Shown piece by piece: positions 9,412 to 18,381 of a stretch of 64,000 nt of DNA. The DNA is from Amycolatopsis camponoti (lineage in GTDB: Bacteria; Actinomycetota; Actinomycetes; Mycobacteriales; Pseudonocardiaceae). Below the pieces are notes generated by a model. It was given only the letters and a program-made list of their open reading frames with translations, was not told the origin of the DNA and made no database searches. The stretch lies in the NCBI RefSeq assembly GCF_902497555.1, contig NZ_CABVGP010000001.1, positions 2,646,501 to 2,710,500 of the forward strand, in the 5' to 3' direction. The position numbers were made by a program, and so were the translations under genes. Position 1 is the first letter of the stretch. The number at the start of each line of letters is the position of its first letter.

Positions 9412-10476
9412 ATGAAGATCAGGTACCTGGGTGCCGCCGCCGCGGTCACGGCCGGCGTGCTGACCGCGGCGGTGCTCGCCGGTTGCAGTGGCGGCGGTGG
9501 CACCGCCGCGTCCGGCGGAACCGTCGTGGGCGTCGACTACCCCCGTTCGGACACCGACTTCTGGAACGCCTACATCAAGTACGTCCCGCAGTTCGCGGGC
9601 CGGTTCGGTCTCGACCTCAAGACCACGAACTCGCAGAACGACGTCGCCACCCTGACCGCCAACGTGCAGACGATGATCAGCCAGGGCGTCAAGGGCGTCG
9701 TGATGGCACCGCAGGACACCGCGGCGATCATCCCGACCCTGCAGCAGCTGGCCGGCAAGAAGATCCCGGTCGTGTCCGTCGACACCCGGCCCGACCAGGG
9801 CAACGTCTACATGGTCGTGCGGGCGGACAACCGCGCCTACGGGGAAAAGGCGTGCCGGTTCCTCGGCACGAAACTCGGGGGCCACGGCAAGGTCGTCATG
9901 CTGCAGGGCGACCTCGCGTCGATCAACGGGCGGGACCGCACCGAGGCGTTCAACGACTGCATGAAGCAGAACTTCCCGGGCATCACGGTCTTCGGCGAAG
10001 CCACCAACTGGGAGGCCGCCACCGCGGCCCAGAAGCTCCAGACCCGGCTCACCGCGAACCCGGACATCAAGGGTGTCTACATGCAGTCCAGCTTCGCCCT
10101 CTCCGGGACGCTGCAACTGCTGAAGCAGCGGAACCTGCTCGTGCCGGCCACCGACCCGAAGCACGTGTTCATCGTGTCCAACGACGGCATCCCCGAGGAG
10201 CTCGAGAAGATCCGCGCGGGCGAAATGGACGCGACCGTCTCCCAGCCCGCGGACCTGTTCGCCCAGTACGCGCTGCAGTACATCAAGGACGCCATCGCGG
10301 GCAAGACGCCGGTGCCGGGCAAGACCGACCACGACAGCACCATCGTGGCGGTCCGCGACGGCCTGATGGAGGACCAGCTGGCCGCGCCGCTGGTCACCGC
10401 GGACGGTGCCACCTTCGGGCCGGTCGCCAGCGTCAAGGTCGACGACCGGTCCCTGTGGGGCAACAGCAAGAGCTGA
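9412..10476 (+). CDS. Sugar ABC transporter substrate-binding lipoprotein
   Basis: 354 residues from ATG 9412, with GAGGAGAGG just upstream; the frame extends 12 codons further without a better start. A signal peptide ends in the lipobox LAGC (Cys about 25), followed by a Ser/Gly-rich tether. The remainder is a type-1 periplasmic binding protein: VVGVDYPRSDTDFWNAY at the cleft, GVKGVVMAPQD, IPVVSVDT and the hinge around FIVSNDGIPEEL. It lies 46 bases after the dehydratase and 28 bases before the ATPase gene. It is a second, distinct receptor from the one at 6778, so the locus imports two related sugars or one sugar by two routes. Confidence 0.9.
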   Translation: MKIRYLGAAAAVTAGVLTAAVLAGCSGGGGTAASGGTVVGVDYPRSDTDFWNAYIKYVPQFAGRFGLDLKTTNSQNDVATLTANVQTMISQGVKGVVMAPQDTAAIIPTLQQLAGKKIPVVSVDTRPDQGNVYMVVRADNRAYGEKACRFLGTKLGGHGKVVMLQGDLASINGRDRTEAFNDCMKQNFPGITVFGEATNWEAATAAQKLQTRLTANPDIKGVYMQSSFALSGTLQLLKQRNLLVPATDPKHVFIVSNDGIPEELEKIRAGEMDATVSQPADLFAQYALQYIKDAIAGKTPVPGKTDHDSTIVAVRDGLMEDQLAAPLVTADGATFGPVASVKVDDRSLWGNSKS

Positions 10477-10504
10477 CCGCACCCGCTTCGGAGAGGAGGC
10501 GAAC

Positions 10505-12007
10505 ATGAGCACCGTGCCCGTCGTCGAAGCGCGGCAGGTGGTCAAGCGCTACGGCGCCACCGTCGCGCTGGACCACGCGGACCTCACCGTCCTCCCGGGA
10601 CAGACGCACGCGCTCGTCGGCCGCAACGGCGCCGGGAAGTCGACCCTCGTCTCCGTCCTCACCGGACTGACCGAACCGGATTCCGGCTCCCTGCGGCTGA
10701 ACGGCGACCCGGCGCCGGCACTGTCCGATCGGGACAAGTGGCGTTCGCTGGTCGCCTGCGTGTACCAGCGGTCGACGATCATCCCGGACCTCTCGGTGGC
10801 CGAGAACCTGTTCCTGAACCGGCAGGAGACCCGGGGCGGGCTCGTCCGCTGGTCCGCGGTGCGCCGCGCGGCCACCGAGGTGCTCGAACGCTGGTCGGTG
10901 GACGTCGACGTCCGCCGGCCCGCGGGCGAGCTCGGTGTCGAGCAGCGGCAGTTCGTCGAGATCGCGCGAGCGCTGTCCTTCGGCGCCCGGTTCGTCATCC
11001 TCGACGAGCCGACCGCGCAGCTCGACGGCGGCGCGATCACCCGGCTGTTCGACCACATCGCCGACCTGCAACGCCAGGGCGTGACGTTCCTGTTCATCAG
11101 TCACCACCTGCAGGAGGTCTACGAGATCTGCGACACGGTCACGGTCTTCCGCGACGCCCGGCACGTCCTGACCGCCCCGGTCGCCGAGCTGCCGAAGCCC
11201 GGCCTCGTCGCGGCGATGACCGGCGAGAACGCCGCCGTGGCCGACGAACGCGCCTCGTCGGCCCGGCTCGGCCTGCCCCCGGTGCTCCGGGTGCGCGAGC
11301 TGAGCCTGGCCCCCACCTACGAAGGCATTTCCTTCCACGTCGCGCCGGGGGAGATCGTCGGCCTGGCCGGGGCCGGCGGCAGCGGCAAGACCGAGGTCGC
11401 CGAGACCTTGACCGGGCTGCGGGAGGCCGGCTCGGGCACCATCCTCGTCGGGGACCACCGCCCTCGCCCCGGCGACGTCCCGGCGGCGCTCGCCGCCGGG
11501 ATCGGCTTCGTCCCGGAAGACCGCCACCGCCAAGGACTCGTCCCGGAGATGTCGGTCGCGGACAACACCACCCTGTCCGTGCTGGACCGCCTCGGGCCGG
11601 GCATCTTCGTCCGGTCCGGCCTGCGCGACCGCCTGGCCGGGACGATGATCGACCGGCTGGAGGTGAAGACGCCCGGCCCGGAGCTCGCCGTGTCGGCGCT
11701 GTCGGGCGGCAACCAGCAGAAGGTCGTCATGGCCCGTGCGCTCGCGGGCGACCCCCGGCTGCTCGTGCTGATCACCCCGACGGCGGGGGTGGACGTGCGG
11801 TCGAAGGAGTTCCTCCTCGGCAAGGTGGCCGAAGCCGCCGCCGCGGGCACCGCGGTGCTGATCGCCTCGGACGAGCTGGACGACCTGCGCCTCTGCGACC
11901 GCCTGCTCGTCATGGTCCGCGGACGGCTCACCGCCGAAATCCCCGCCGGCCGGCCGGACCACGAGATCGTGGCCGCCATGGAAGGAGTCGACCTCGATGC
12001 CCGATAG
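10505..12007 (+). CDS. RbsA-type double ATP-binding protein with altered second Walker B
   Basis: 500 residues, two nucleotide-binding domains, usual length for ribose/galactose importers. NBD1 (about 5-235): Walker A GRNGAGKST at 39-47, Walker B with D167 and E168 (VILDEPT), a divergent signature GVEQRQ. NBD2 (about 258-495): Walker A GAGGSGKT at 289-296, good signature LSGGNQQ at 399-405, but the Walker B reads LLVLITPT, with Ile423 and Thr424 where Asp and Glu are expected. One composite site should bind but not hydrolyse ATP. In the known RbsA type the asymmetry usually lies in a different motif. SD GGAGG precedes ATG 10505. The stop overlaps the permease start. Confidence 0.92.
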   Translation: MSTVPVVEARQVVKRYGATVALDHADLTVLPGQTHALVGRNGAGKSTLVSVLTGLTEPDSGSLRLNGDPAPALSDRDKWRSLVACVYQRSTIIPDLSVAENLFLNRQETRGGLVRWSAVRRAATEVLERWSVDVDVRRPAGELGVEQRQFVEIARALSFGARFVILDEPTAQLDGGAITRLFDHIADLQRQGVTFLFISHHLQEVYEICDTVTVFRDARHVLTAPVAELPKPGLVAAMTGENAAVADERASSARLGLPPVLRVRELSLAPTYEGISFHVAPGEIVGLAGAGGSGKTEVAETLTGLREAGSGTILVGDHRPRPGDVPAALAAGIGFVPEDRHRQGLVPEMSVADNTTLSVLDRLGPGIFVRSGLRDRLAGTMIDRLEVKTPGPELAVSALSGGNQQKVVMARALAGDPRLLVLITPTAGVDVRSKEFLLGKVAEAAAAGTAVLIASDELDDLRLCDRLLVMVRGRLTAEIPAGRPDHEIVAAMEGVDLDAR

Positions 12008-13022
12008 CCCCGCCGCCGTGCGTACCGAGGCCCCGGCCGAGCCCGGCGCCGCCGGACCGTCGCGGCGCATCGCCTTCGCCCGCGTGCGCGACTTCGCGCT
12101 CGTGCCCGGGATCATCGCGATCGCCGTGGTCGGCCAGCTGGTGAACCCGGTGTTCCTCCAGTACGACAACGTGCTCAACATCCTGCAGACCATGTCGGAG
12201 ATCGCGCTGCTGGTGCTCGCCCAGACGCTGGTGCTGGTCGTCGGCAAGATGGATCTCTCACTGGAGTCCACGTTCGGCCTGGCCCCCGGCGTGGCCGCCT
12301 GGCTGACCATCGAGGGCGGCCATTCGCTCGGCCTCCTGCCGGCGTGGACGGCGGTGCCCGTGGTGCTCCTGGTCGGGGTGCTGGTCGGTGCGCTCAACGC
12401 GCTGCTGATCGTCCGGTTCGGGTTGAGCGGGTTCGTGGTCACCCTCGGCATGCTGATCGTGCTGCGCGGCCTGCTGACCGGGATCTCCGGCGGCCAGACG
12501 TTCTTCGGCATGCCGGATTCGATGCTCTACCTCGGCACCACCCTGTGGGCCGGGATCCCGGCGTCCATCTGGATCTGCGTGCTCCTGTTCGCCGGTGGTG
12601 TGGTGCTGCTCGGCTACACCCGGTTCGGCCGCAGCTTGTACGCGATCGGCGGCAACGAGGACGCGGCGAAGGCGGCGGGCATCCGGACCGACCGTCTCGT
12701 GTGGATCGTCCTGATCGGGGCGAGCGTGCTGGCCGCGCTCGGCGGGCTGCTGCTCTCGGGCCGGCTCGCGTCGGTGGCCGCGGCCCAGGGCAACGGCTAC
12801 ATCTTCACGGTGTTCGCGGCGGCGGTGATCGGCGGCGTCAGCCTGAACGGCGGCCGCGGCACGATCTTCGGTGCCTTCACGGGAATCCTGCTGCTCTACA
12901 TGATCCAGAACGTGCTCACGCTGGCCGGAGTACCGGCCCAGTGGATCGGCGCCCTCAACGGCACGATCATCCTGGTCGCGCTCGTGATGTCCCGGATCAC
13001 CAGTGGGAAGCGGCAGAACTGA
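11997..13022 (+). CDS. Ribose-type ABC transporter permease
   Basis: 341 residues with about ten membrane segments (BPD_transp_2 family). Typical marks: VVGKMDLSLESTFGL, GLSGFVVTLGMLIVLRG, the loop YAIGGNEDAAKAAGIRT, and AAVIGGVSLNGGRGT. ATG 11997 lies 11 bases inside the ATPase gene, so translation is coupled. It is the last gene of the dehydratase operon (8043-13022) and runs head-on into the GntR gene with only four bases between stops. Confidence 0.93.
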   Translation: MPDSPAAVRTEAPAEPGAAGPSRRIAFARVRDFALVPGIIAIAVVGQLVNPVFLQYDNVLNILQTMSEIALLVLAQTLVLVVGKMDLSLESTFGLAPGVAAWLTIEGGHSLGLLPAWTAVPVVLLVGVLVGALNALLIVRFGLSGFVVTLGMLIVLRGLLTGISGGQTFFGMPDSMLYLGTTLWAGIPASIWICVLLFAGGVVLLGYTRFGRSLYAIGGNEDAAKAAGIRTDRLVWIVLIGASVLAALGGLLLSGRLASVAAAQGNGYIFTVFAAAVIGGVSLNGGRGTIFGAFTGILLLYMIQNVLTLAGVPAQWIGALNGTIILVALVMSRITSGKRQN

Positions 13023-13026
13023 CGCG

Positions 13027-13731
13027 CTACCCGTCTTCGAGGTTCGGGAAGTCGGCCAGGTGGGCCCGCAGCCAGCGTTCGGACGTGTCGACGTGCATCA
13101 GCGCCGCCGCGGTCGCGACGGCCGGGTCGCGGCCGGCCAGTGCGTCGTAGATCGCCTTGTGCTGGGACAACGTCTCGTGCGTGACGCCCCGGTCGACGGT
13201 GCCGCGCCAGATCCTGGCCCGCAGCGTTCGCGAGGAGATTCCGTCCAGCAGGGCCGTCAGGGTTTCGTTGCCCGTCGCGGTGACCACCGCGCGGTGGAAG
13301 GCCGCGTCGAGCACCGTGAGGCGCTCGACGTCCTCGACCGCCTCCTCCATCGCGTCGAGCAGCTCGGCCACGGTCTGGAGCTCGGCGTCGGTGATCCGGG
13401 TCGCGGCCACCCCGGTCGCCGCGGGTTCCAGGAGGCGGCGCACCTCGGTCAGCTCGAGCACGCTGCTCTCCATGAGCGACACCGCGCTGCCCAGGCCCTC
13501 CAGCAGCAGGCTGGGCGCGAGGCTCGTGACGTACGTGCCGTCACCCCGGCGGACTTCGAGGACCCGGGCCAGCGCCAGCGCTTTCACGGCTTCCCGGGTC
13601 GGGCTGCGGGAAATCCCCAGCTCCGTGGCCAGCTCGTGCTCGGGAGGCAGCCGGGAGCCGGCGGGGAACCGCCCGGAGCGGACGAACTCGCGGATCCGGT
13701 CGATCGCCTCGTCGGTCAGGGACTTCGCCAT
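13027..13731 (-). CDS. FadR-type GntR transcriptional regulator
   Basis: 234 residues. An N-terminal winged helix-turn-helix (about 1-70: GSRLPPEHELATELGISRS, PTREAVKALA, then the wing RRGDGTYV) precedes an all-helical FCD ligand domain. The FCD metal/ligand residues look present (D in LTVLDAAFHRAV, H in LSQHKAIYDAL and LMHVDTSERWL). Such regulators typically bind sugar acids or other carboxylates and release DNA. ATG with GAGGAG six bases upstream. Its position between two sugar-acid operons and the shared CGTATGATG motif upstream suggest it controls itself and the 7876-8042 divergent promoter. Confidence 0.9.
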   Translation of the reverse strand: MAKSLTDEAIDRIREFVRSGRFPAGSRLPPEHELATELGISRSPTREAVKALALARVLEVRRGDGTYVTSLAPSLLLEGLGSAVSLMESSVLELTEVRRLLEPAATGVAATRITDAELQTVAELLDAMEEAVEDVERLTVLDAAFHRAVVTATGNETLTALLDGISSRTLRARIWRGTVDRGVTHETLSQHKAIYDALAGRDPAVATAAALMHVDTSERWLRAHLADFPNLEDG

Positions 13732-13840
13732 GGTGCTCCTCGGACGGTGATTGCGCGAGATCCTACCAATCGTATGATGAATCGCGAGGAGATGGCGTCC
13801 TGTTCGCCGAATTCGATGCGGCCTAAGGTCCCGAAGACGC

Positions 13841-14688
13841 TCAGACGTGTGATGTTCCGACTGCGGGCAGCCGGTAGGTTCGGACGGCGTTCCGGTGAAA
13901 GACGGCGTCGGTGGCCGCGTGGTCGGCGAGCGCCTCGTGGACCAGCTCCAGCCACGTCTCGTAGTCCGTCGCCAGGGTCATGACGGGCCAGTCGCTGCCG
14001 TAAAGGCAGCGGCCGGGGCCGAACGCGTCGAGGGCTTCGCGCACCGCGTCCACCACGAGTGAGCGGGTGGTGCCGGGGGTGGTTTCGGTGGCCAGGCCGG
14101 ACAGCTTGCACAGCACGTTGCCGTGCCGGGCCAGCCGGTGCAGGTCGCGGCGCCACCGGTCGTACCCGGGGCCGCCCGGCGACGGCTTGCCGAGGTGGTC
14201 CAGCACGATGGTCGTCCGCGGGCAGGCGGCGGCCAGCTCGGTCAGCTCGGGCAGCTGAGGGGCGCGGACGCAGGCGTCGAACGGCAGTCCCGCCTCGCCC
14301 AGCAGCCGAACCCCCGCCCGGAAGACCCGGTCGCCGAGGAATCCGGGCGCCTCGTCCTGCACGTTGCGCCGGACGCCGACCACGAACGGGTCACCGCCGT
14401 GCCCGGCGACGAACCGGCCCGCCGCTGCCGGGCGCTCGAGGTCCGCGTGCGCGACGATGCCGCGGATCCAGGGCCGCCGCCGCGCTTCCTGCCGCAGCCA
14501 CGAGATTTCGGCGGCGGCGTCCGCGGGTGTCCGGCCCGCTTCGACGACGATGACGCCGTCCCGGCCCGGAGGTCCGGGGAAGTCGGCGGGGTGAACGGCC
14601 GGTTCAGGTCCGCGACGTCGTCGAGCCACGGGTAGCGCAGCCGCCGCGGGTCCCAGAAGTGGACGTGCGTGTCGAGGAACCCGGTCAC
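13841..14688 (-). pseudogene. Sugar-acid lactonase (amidohydrolase_2, COG3618 type), one frameshift
   Basis: Metal-dependent TIM-barrel hydrolase that opens L-fucono-, L-rhamnono- or similar lactones. The GTG at 14688 overlaps the upstream stop (GTGA) and begins TGFLDTHVHFWDPRRLRYPW, the typical HxH metal motif. After LNRPFT the frame is lost. The remainder (PADFPGPPGRDGVIVVEAG and on to LYGSDWPVM and FHRNAVRTY) continues in another frame to the TGA at 13841. One missing C/G near 14586 restores about 283 residues with all motifs. It is either a recent pseudogene or a sequence error; nothing else is damaged. Its neighbours fit: it is coupled to the 634-aa gene and lies near the fuconate dehydratase. 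Confidence 0.82.
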
Positions 14689-16589
14689 GCCCCGCTCCCG
14701 GAGACCGGCTCGTCGAACGGGGTGGCGTAGGAAGCGGGGCGGGCCCGCAGCGCCAGCTCCAGCGTCAGGCGGATCCGGGTCGACCGGGGCAGCTCCACCC
14801 GCAGCCACGGGCCGTCGACGTCGATCGACGCGGAGGTCACGGCCGGCTCGCCGTGGCCGTAGTCGTAGAGACCGCCGATCCACGACGGGTCGTCGCACAC
14901 GGTGTAGCCCGCGGTGCGGATGTGGTGCTCGGCGAAGGCCCCGGCCTGCACGATCACCGACCGTGCCGCGAGCGGGTCGAGGTTGACCAGCTCGAGCACG
15001 GTCGCCTCCGGGGCGATGTCCGAAACCAGCGCCGCCACCGACGGCGGCAGGCCCGGGCGCCGCGCCCGCGCGTCGTGGTAGCGGACGCGGGCCTGCTGCA
15101 GGCCGCCGTTGTAGACGACCTGCGGCCCGCCCCAGGTGAGCTGGACCAGCGCCTCGGTGACCACCGGGTTGGACTGCTGCCACAGGTGGATGTCGGCCTC
15201 GGGGACGTCCAGGTCGCGGTAGCGCTCCATGCGGGCCAGCCGGTGCCGCACCTGGGCCTGCGCGGCGGCCAGGATCCGCTCCGGGTAGCCGGGATCGTCG
15301 CCCGCGAGGTAGGCGAACCACGGCTCTTCGTGCCCGGCCTCTTCCTTGCTGCGGAAGGATCGCACGGTGCGCCAGTCGTGGCCGCCGGCGGCGCGCAGCC
15401 GTTCGATGCGGTCCCGGTCCCCGGCGGCGGCGGTGTGGTGCCACAACGCGACGGGGACACCCATCAGCATCGGGTTGTAGTCGAACCACCCGCGGTCGTC
15501 GCGGCGGTAGGGCACGTGCAGCGTCGGCTGGTGCACGTCCTCGCGCAGCTGGACCGACCACTTGGACTCGAGACTGGAGTCCGCGTCGGTGAACGCCATG
15601 ACCTTGCCCTGGGCGATGATCTCGTCCAGCACCGGGCGCACCAGGTCGGCGAACGTGTCGTCGCCGGTGGCGAGCGCGGCCGACAGCGCGCCGACGACGG
15701 CGGCGTGCCCGACGCTGTACCAGCCGTGCGGCCACGACCAGCCGTAGTGCCCGCCGTACCAGCGGCCCTCCAGCAGCCCGCCGACCGTGCCGTCGGGCGC
15801 GACGTTGTCGGGCAGGATGCCGCCGTTGGCGGCCGCGCGCTCACGCCACGCGCCCACGTACTCGGCGAGCCAGTCGCGGTAGCGCGGCTCGCCGGACAGC
15901 AGCAGGGCGTTGAGGACGAGCCCGGAAGCGGCCAGGTTGACCGCGGTGTCGCCCACTCCCATCCGCCGGCGCATCTGCTCGCCCATGATCGAGCCGTCCG
16001 GCGGCAGCCACTCCAGCGGGAAGCCGTACGTCCTGGCCTCCCGGGGCAGCCATGGGTAGGAATCGCCGTCGAAGAGCCCTTCGCGCGCCGGGTCGCTGCC
16101 GTTGTGGGGGCGCCGGATGATGCGGTGCCCGGGGTCGTAGTTGCCGTGCGCGGGATCGACGTAGAGCTCCGCGAACCGCAGCGCCCGGTCCCGCCACCGC
16201 CCGGGTGCGGCCATGCACAGGAAGTACAGCAGCAGCAGGCTTTCCCCCTGGTGGAACCAGTCGTAGCCGCGTTCGTACCCGTCGTGCAGCATGCCCAGCT
16301 CGGTCAGCTGCCGGGTGACGCCCTCCCAGTGGTGCTCGGACTGGGCGAGCAGGTCGTCGGCGCCGCCGAGCAGGTAGAGCTGGGGCCAGTTGAAGAACGT
16401 CTCGTAGAAGTCGTCTACGCCGTCGCGGGTGGTGAGCTCACCGTCGTAGCGCAGCCGCCCGTCCGGGCCGGTGAAGTCGCGGGCGAACCGGCGCCAGGCC
16501 TGGTCGAGCAGGGCGAACAGCTCGCGCTGCGCGAGGGCCCAGCCGGGCGGTTCGAGCAGGGGCACCGAGGCCGTGATGACGGGGTGCAT
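14685..16589 (-). CDS. Unrecognised 634-aa protein, possible helical-barrel carbohydrate enzyme
   Basis: I cannot name the family. ATG 16589 has GGAG seven bases upstream; a TTG one codon earlier is possible. There is no signal peptide, so it is cytoplasmic. Rich in aromatic and acidic motifs on predicted helices, e.g. FYETFFNWPQLYLLGG, GYERGYDWFHQGES, RWYGGHYGWSWPHGW and WFDYNPMLMGV, the style of (alpha/alpha)6 glycoside hydrolases, lyases and epimerases; the last 120 residues look beta-rich. The SBP and permeases upstream (19739-16608) and the lactonase downstream (GTGA overlap) share its strand, so it may process the imported oligosaccharide or sugar acid. A hydrolase or lyase role is inference only. 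Confidence 0.7.
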   Translation of the reverse strand: MHPVITASVPLLEPPGWALAQRELFALLDQAWRRFARDFTGPDGRLRYDGELTTRDGVDDFYETFFNWPQLYLLGGADDLLAQSEHHWEGVTRQLTELGMLHDGYERGYDWFHQGESLLLLYFLCMAAPGRWRDRALRFAELYVDPAHGNYDPGHRIIRRPHNGSDPAREGLFDGDSYPWLPREARTYGFPLEWLPPDGSIMGEQMRRRMGVGDTAVNLAASGLVLNALLLSGEPRYRDWLAEYVGAWRERAAANGGILPDNVAPDGTVGGLLEGRWYGGHYGWSWPHGWYSVGHAAVVGALSAALATGDDTFADLVRPVLDEIIAQGKVMAFTDADSSLESKWSVQLREDVHQPTLHVPYRRDDRGWFDYNPMLMGVPVALWHHTAAAGDRDRIERLRAAGGHDWRTVRSFRSKEEAGHEEPWFAYLAGDDPGYPERILAAAQAQVRHRLARMERYRDLDVPEADIHLWQQSNPVVTEALVQLTWGGPQVVYNGGLQQARVRYHDARARRPGLPPSVAALVSDIAPEATVLELVNLDPLAARSVIVQAGAFAEHHIRTAGYTVCDDPSWIGGLYDYGHGEPAVTSASIDVDGPWLRVELPRSTRIRLTLELALRARPASYATPFDEPVSGSGA

Positions 16590-16607
16590 CAAAGTTCTCC
16601 ATGGTGG

Positions 16608-17483
16608 TCACTCCTTGGTCGCGCCGGCGAGCATCCCGGTGACCAGGAAACGTTGGGAGAAGAGGAAAACGACGAGTACCGGGGTGATGGCGAGCAGCGT
16701 GGCCAGCGCGAGCTCGGGGCGCTGGACCGCCGCGGTGCCGACGGTCGGGTTGAACTGCGGGACGGCGTCGAGCAGGGTGCCCAGGCCGACCTGGACGGGG
16801 AACTGGTCGCTCTCCGGCAGCAGGACGTACGGCAGGAAGTAGTTGGTCCAGTTGGCGACGAAGCTGAAGAAGCCGACGAGGGCCACGACCGGGGCGGCCA
16901 GCGGCAACGCGATGTGGTGGAACACGCCGAACGGCGAGCAGCCGTCGAGCATCGCCGCGTCGATCAGGTCGCGGGGCAGCGCGGTGCTGAAGTAGATGTA
17001 GGTCAGGTACACGCCGAACGGGTAGAACGCGTACGGCAGGACGATCGACCACATCGAGCCGATCAGGTGGACGGCGTTGATCTCGAGGAACAGCGGCACC
17101 ACCAGCGTCGCGTTCGGCATCAGCATGACCACCAGCGTCGCGACGAGCAGGGTGCGCCGGCCGCGGAACTCGGTCATCGCGAGGGCGTAGCCGGCCGGGA
17201 TCGCCACGCACAGCGTGATCGCGAGCGCGGCGAACGAGTACAGCGCGGAGTTGCCCAGCCACTCGAAGATCGCGTTGTCCCCGAAGGAGGTCAGCGCGGT
17301 CCAGTTGGCCCCGAGCGCTTCCCACGAGCCGAACGACAGCGGGTGGCCGTGCACGAGCTGGTCGTCGGTCTTGGTGGCGGCCAGCAGCAGCCACAGCACC
17401 GGGAGCACGAAGAAGACCAGGAACAGCGCGAGCACCAGCAGCGACAGCGGGTTCGGCAGCCGCCGACCCGGCCTAGTCGGCAT
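16608..17483 (-). CDS. CUT1 sugar ABC permease, MalG-like
   Basis: 291 residues, six membrane segments. The EAA loop is DAAMLDGCSPFGVFHHIALP, placed two-thirds along as expected, and the C terminus ends LVTGMLAGATKE, a common MalG-type ending. ATG 17483 lies 11 bases inside the partner permease gene. The 18-base gap to the 634-aa gene keeps it in the same transcript. It pairs with the permease at 17473 and the binding protein at 18378. No ATPase gene is present in the cluster. Confidence 0.93.
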   Translation of the reverse strand: MPTRPGRRLPNPLSLLVLALFLVFFVLPVLWLLLAATKTDDQLVHGHPLSFGSWEALGANWTALTSFGDNAIFEWLGNSALYSFAALAITLCVAIPAGYALAMTEFRGRRTLLVATLVVMLMPNATLVVPLFLEINAVHLIGSMWSIVLPYAFYPFGVYLTYIYFSTALPRDLIDAAMLDGCSPFGVFHHIALPLAAPVVALVGFFSFVANWTNYFLPYVLLPESDQFPVQVGLGTLLDAVPQFNPTVGTAAVQRPELALATLLAITPVLVVFLFSQRFLVTGMLAGATKE

Positions 17484-18381
17484 CGAAGAACCCCGATCGC
17501 GCGACGAACACGCCGGCGACGACCACGCCGATCACCAGCAGCTCGACGGAAATGGCCGCGGCCGTGTTCACATTGTTGTTCTGGAAGGCGAAGTCGTAGG
17601 AGAGCTGGTTGAGCGAATAGTCGCGCCCGGCGACGCCGACGCTCGCCTGCGAGAGCAGCTGCGGCTCGACGAACAGCTGGGTGCCCCCGGCGAACGCCAG
17701 GATCACCATGTAGACGATCCACTTGCGCAGCAACGGGATCTGGATGCGCCAGGCCGTCTGCCACGCGCCCGCGCCGTCGATCCGCGCCGCCTCCAGCAGG
17801 TCGGGGGAGATGTTGTTCAACGCGCCGTACATCACGACGATCCAGCCGCCCGCGCCGGTCCAGAAGGCGATCATGGTGAACAGCACCGGCAGGTGGCCGG
17901 GCGCGACGACCTCGCCGAAGGTGTCGAACCCGAGCGCCCGCAACAGGAAGCTCACCGGGCTCACCGACGGGTCCAGCATGAACAGCCAGACCAGCACGCT
18001 GGCCGCACCGGCCAGCGCCCCGGGGATGTAGAAGAGGAAGCGCAGGGTGGTGCCGCCCGCCCGGGACCGCAGCCGGTGCAGCAGCAGCGCCAGCCCGACG
18101 ACGAACACCACCAGCGACACCAGCCAGAACAGCAGGTAGAGCGCCACGTGCCCGACCGCGGCGGCGTACCGGAAGTCTTCGGCGGCCTCGACGAAGTTCG
18201 CCAGGCCGGCGAAGCGGTCGCCCGCGTCGGTGAACGCGAAGTACACCGCGTACACCGTGGGCACGACCCCGAACGCGACCAGCAGGACGACGTAGGCCGC
18301 GACGAAGAGGTGGCCGGCCCGGCCCGGCCGGAGCGTCCGCCGTCGCGACGGTGCCCCGGCCGGCCGGGCGGCCGTGCTCAC
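17473..18381 (-). CDS. CUT1 sugar ABC permease, MalF-like
   Basis: 302 residues from GTG 18381, whose GTGA overlaps the binding-protein stop. Six membrane segments; the EAA loop reads EAARIDGAGAWQTAWRIQIP. The basic N terminus (RPAGAPSRRRTLRPG) is typical of actinobacterial MalF-type subunits. Overlaps its MalG-like partner by 11 bases. It forms half of the translocation channel for an oligosaccharide or large glycoside. Confidence 0.92.
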   Translation of the reverse strand: MSTAARPAGAPSRRRTLRPGRAGHLFVAAYVVLLVAFGVVPTVYAVYFAFTDAGDRFAGLANFVEAAEDFRYAAAVGHVALYLLFWLVSLVVFVVGLALLLHRLRSRAGGTTLRFLFYIPGALAGAASVLVWLFMLDPSVSPVSFLLRALGFDTFGEVVAPGHLPVLFTMIAFWTGAGGWIVVMYGALNNISPDLLEAARIDGAGAWQTAWRIQIPLLRKWIVYMVILAFAGGTQLFVEPQLLSQASVGVAGRDYSLNQLSYDFAFQNNNVNTAAAISVELLVIGVVVAGVFVARSGFFDAD

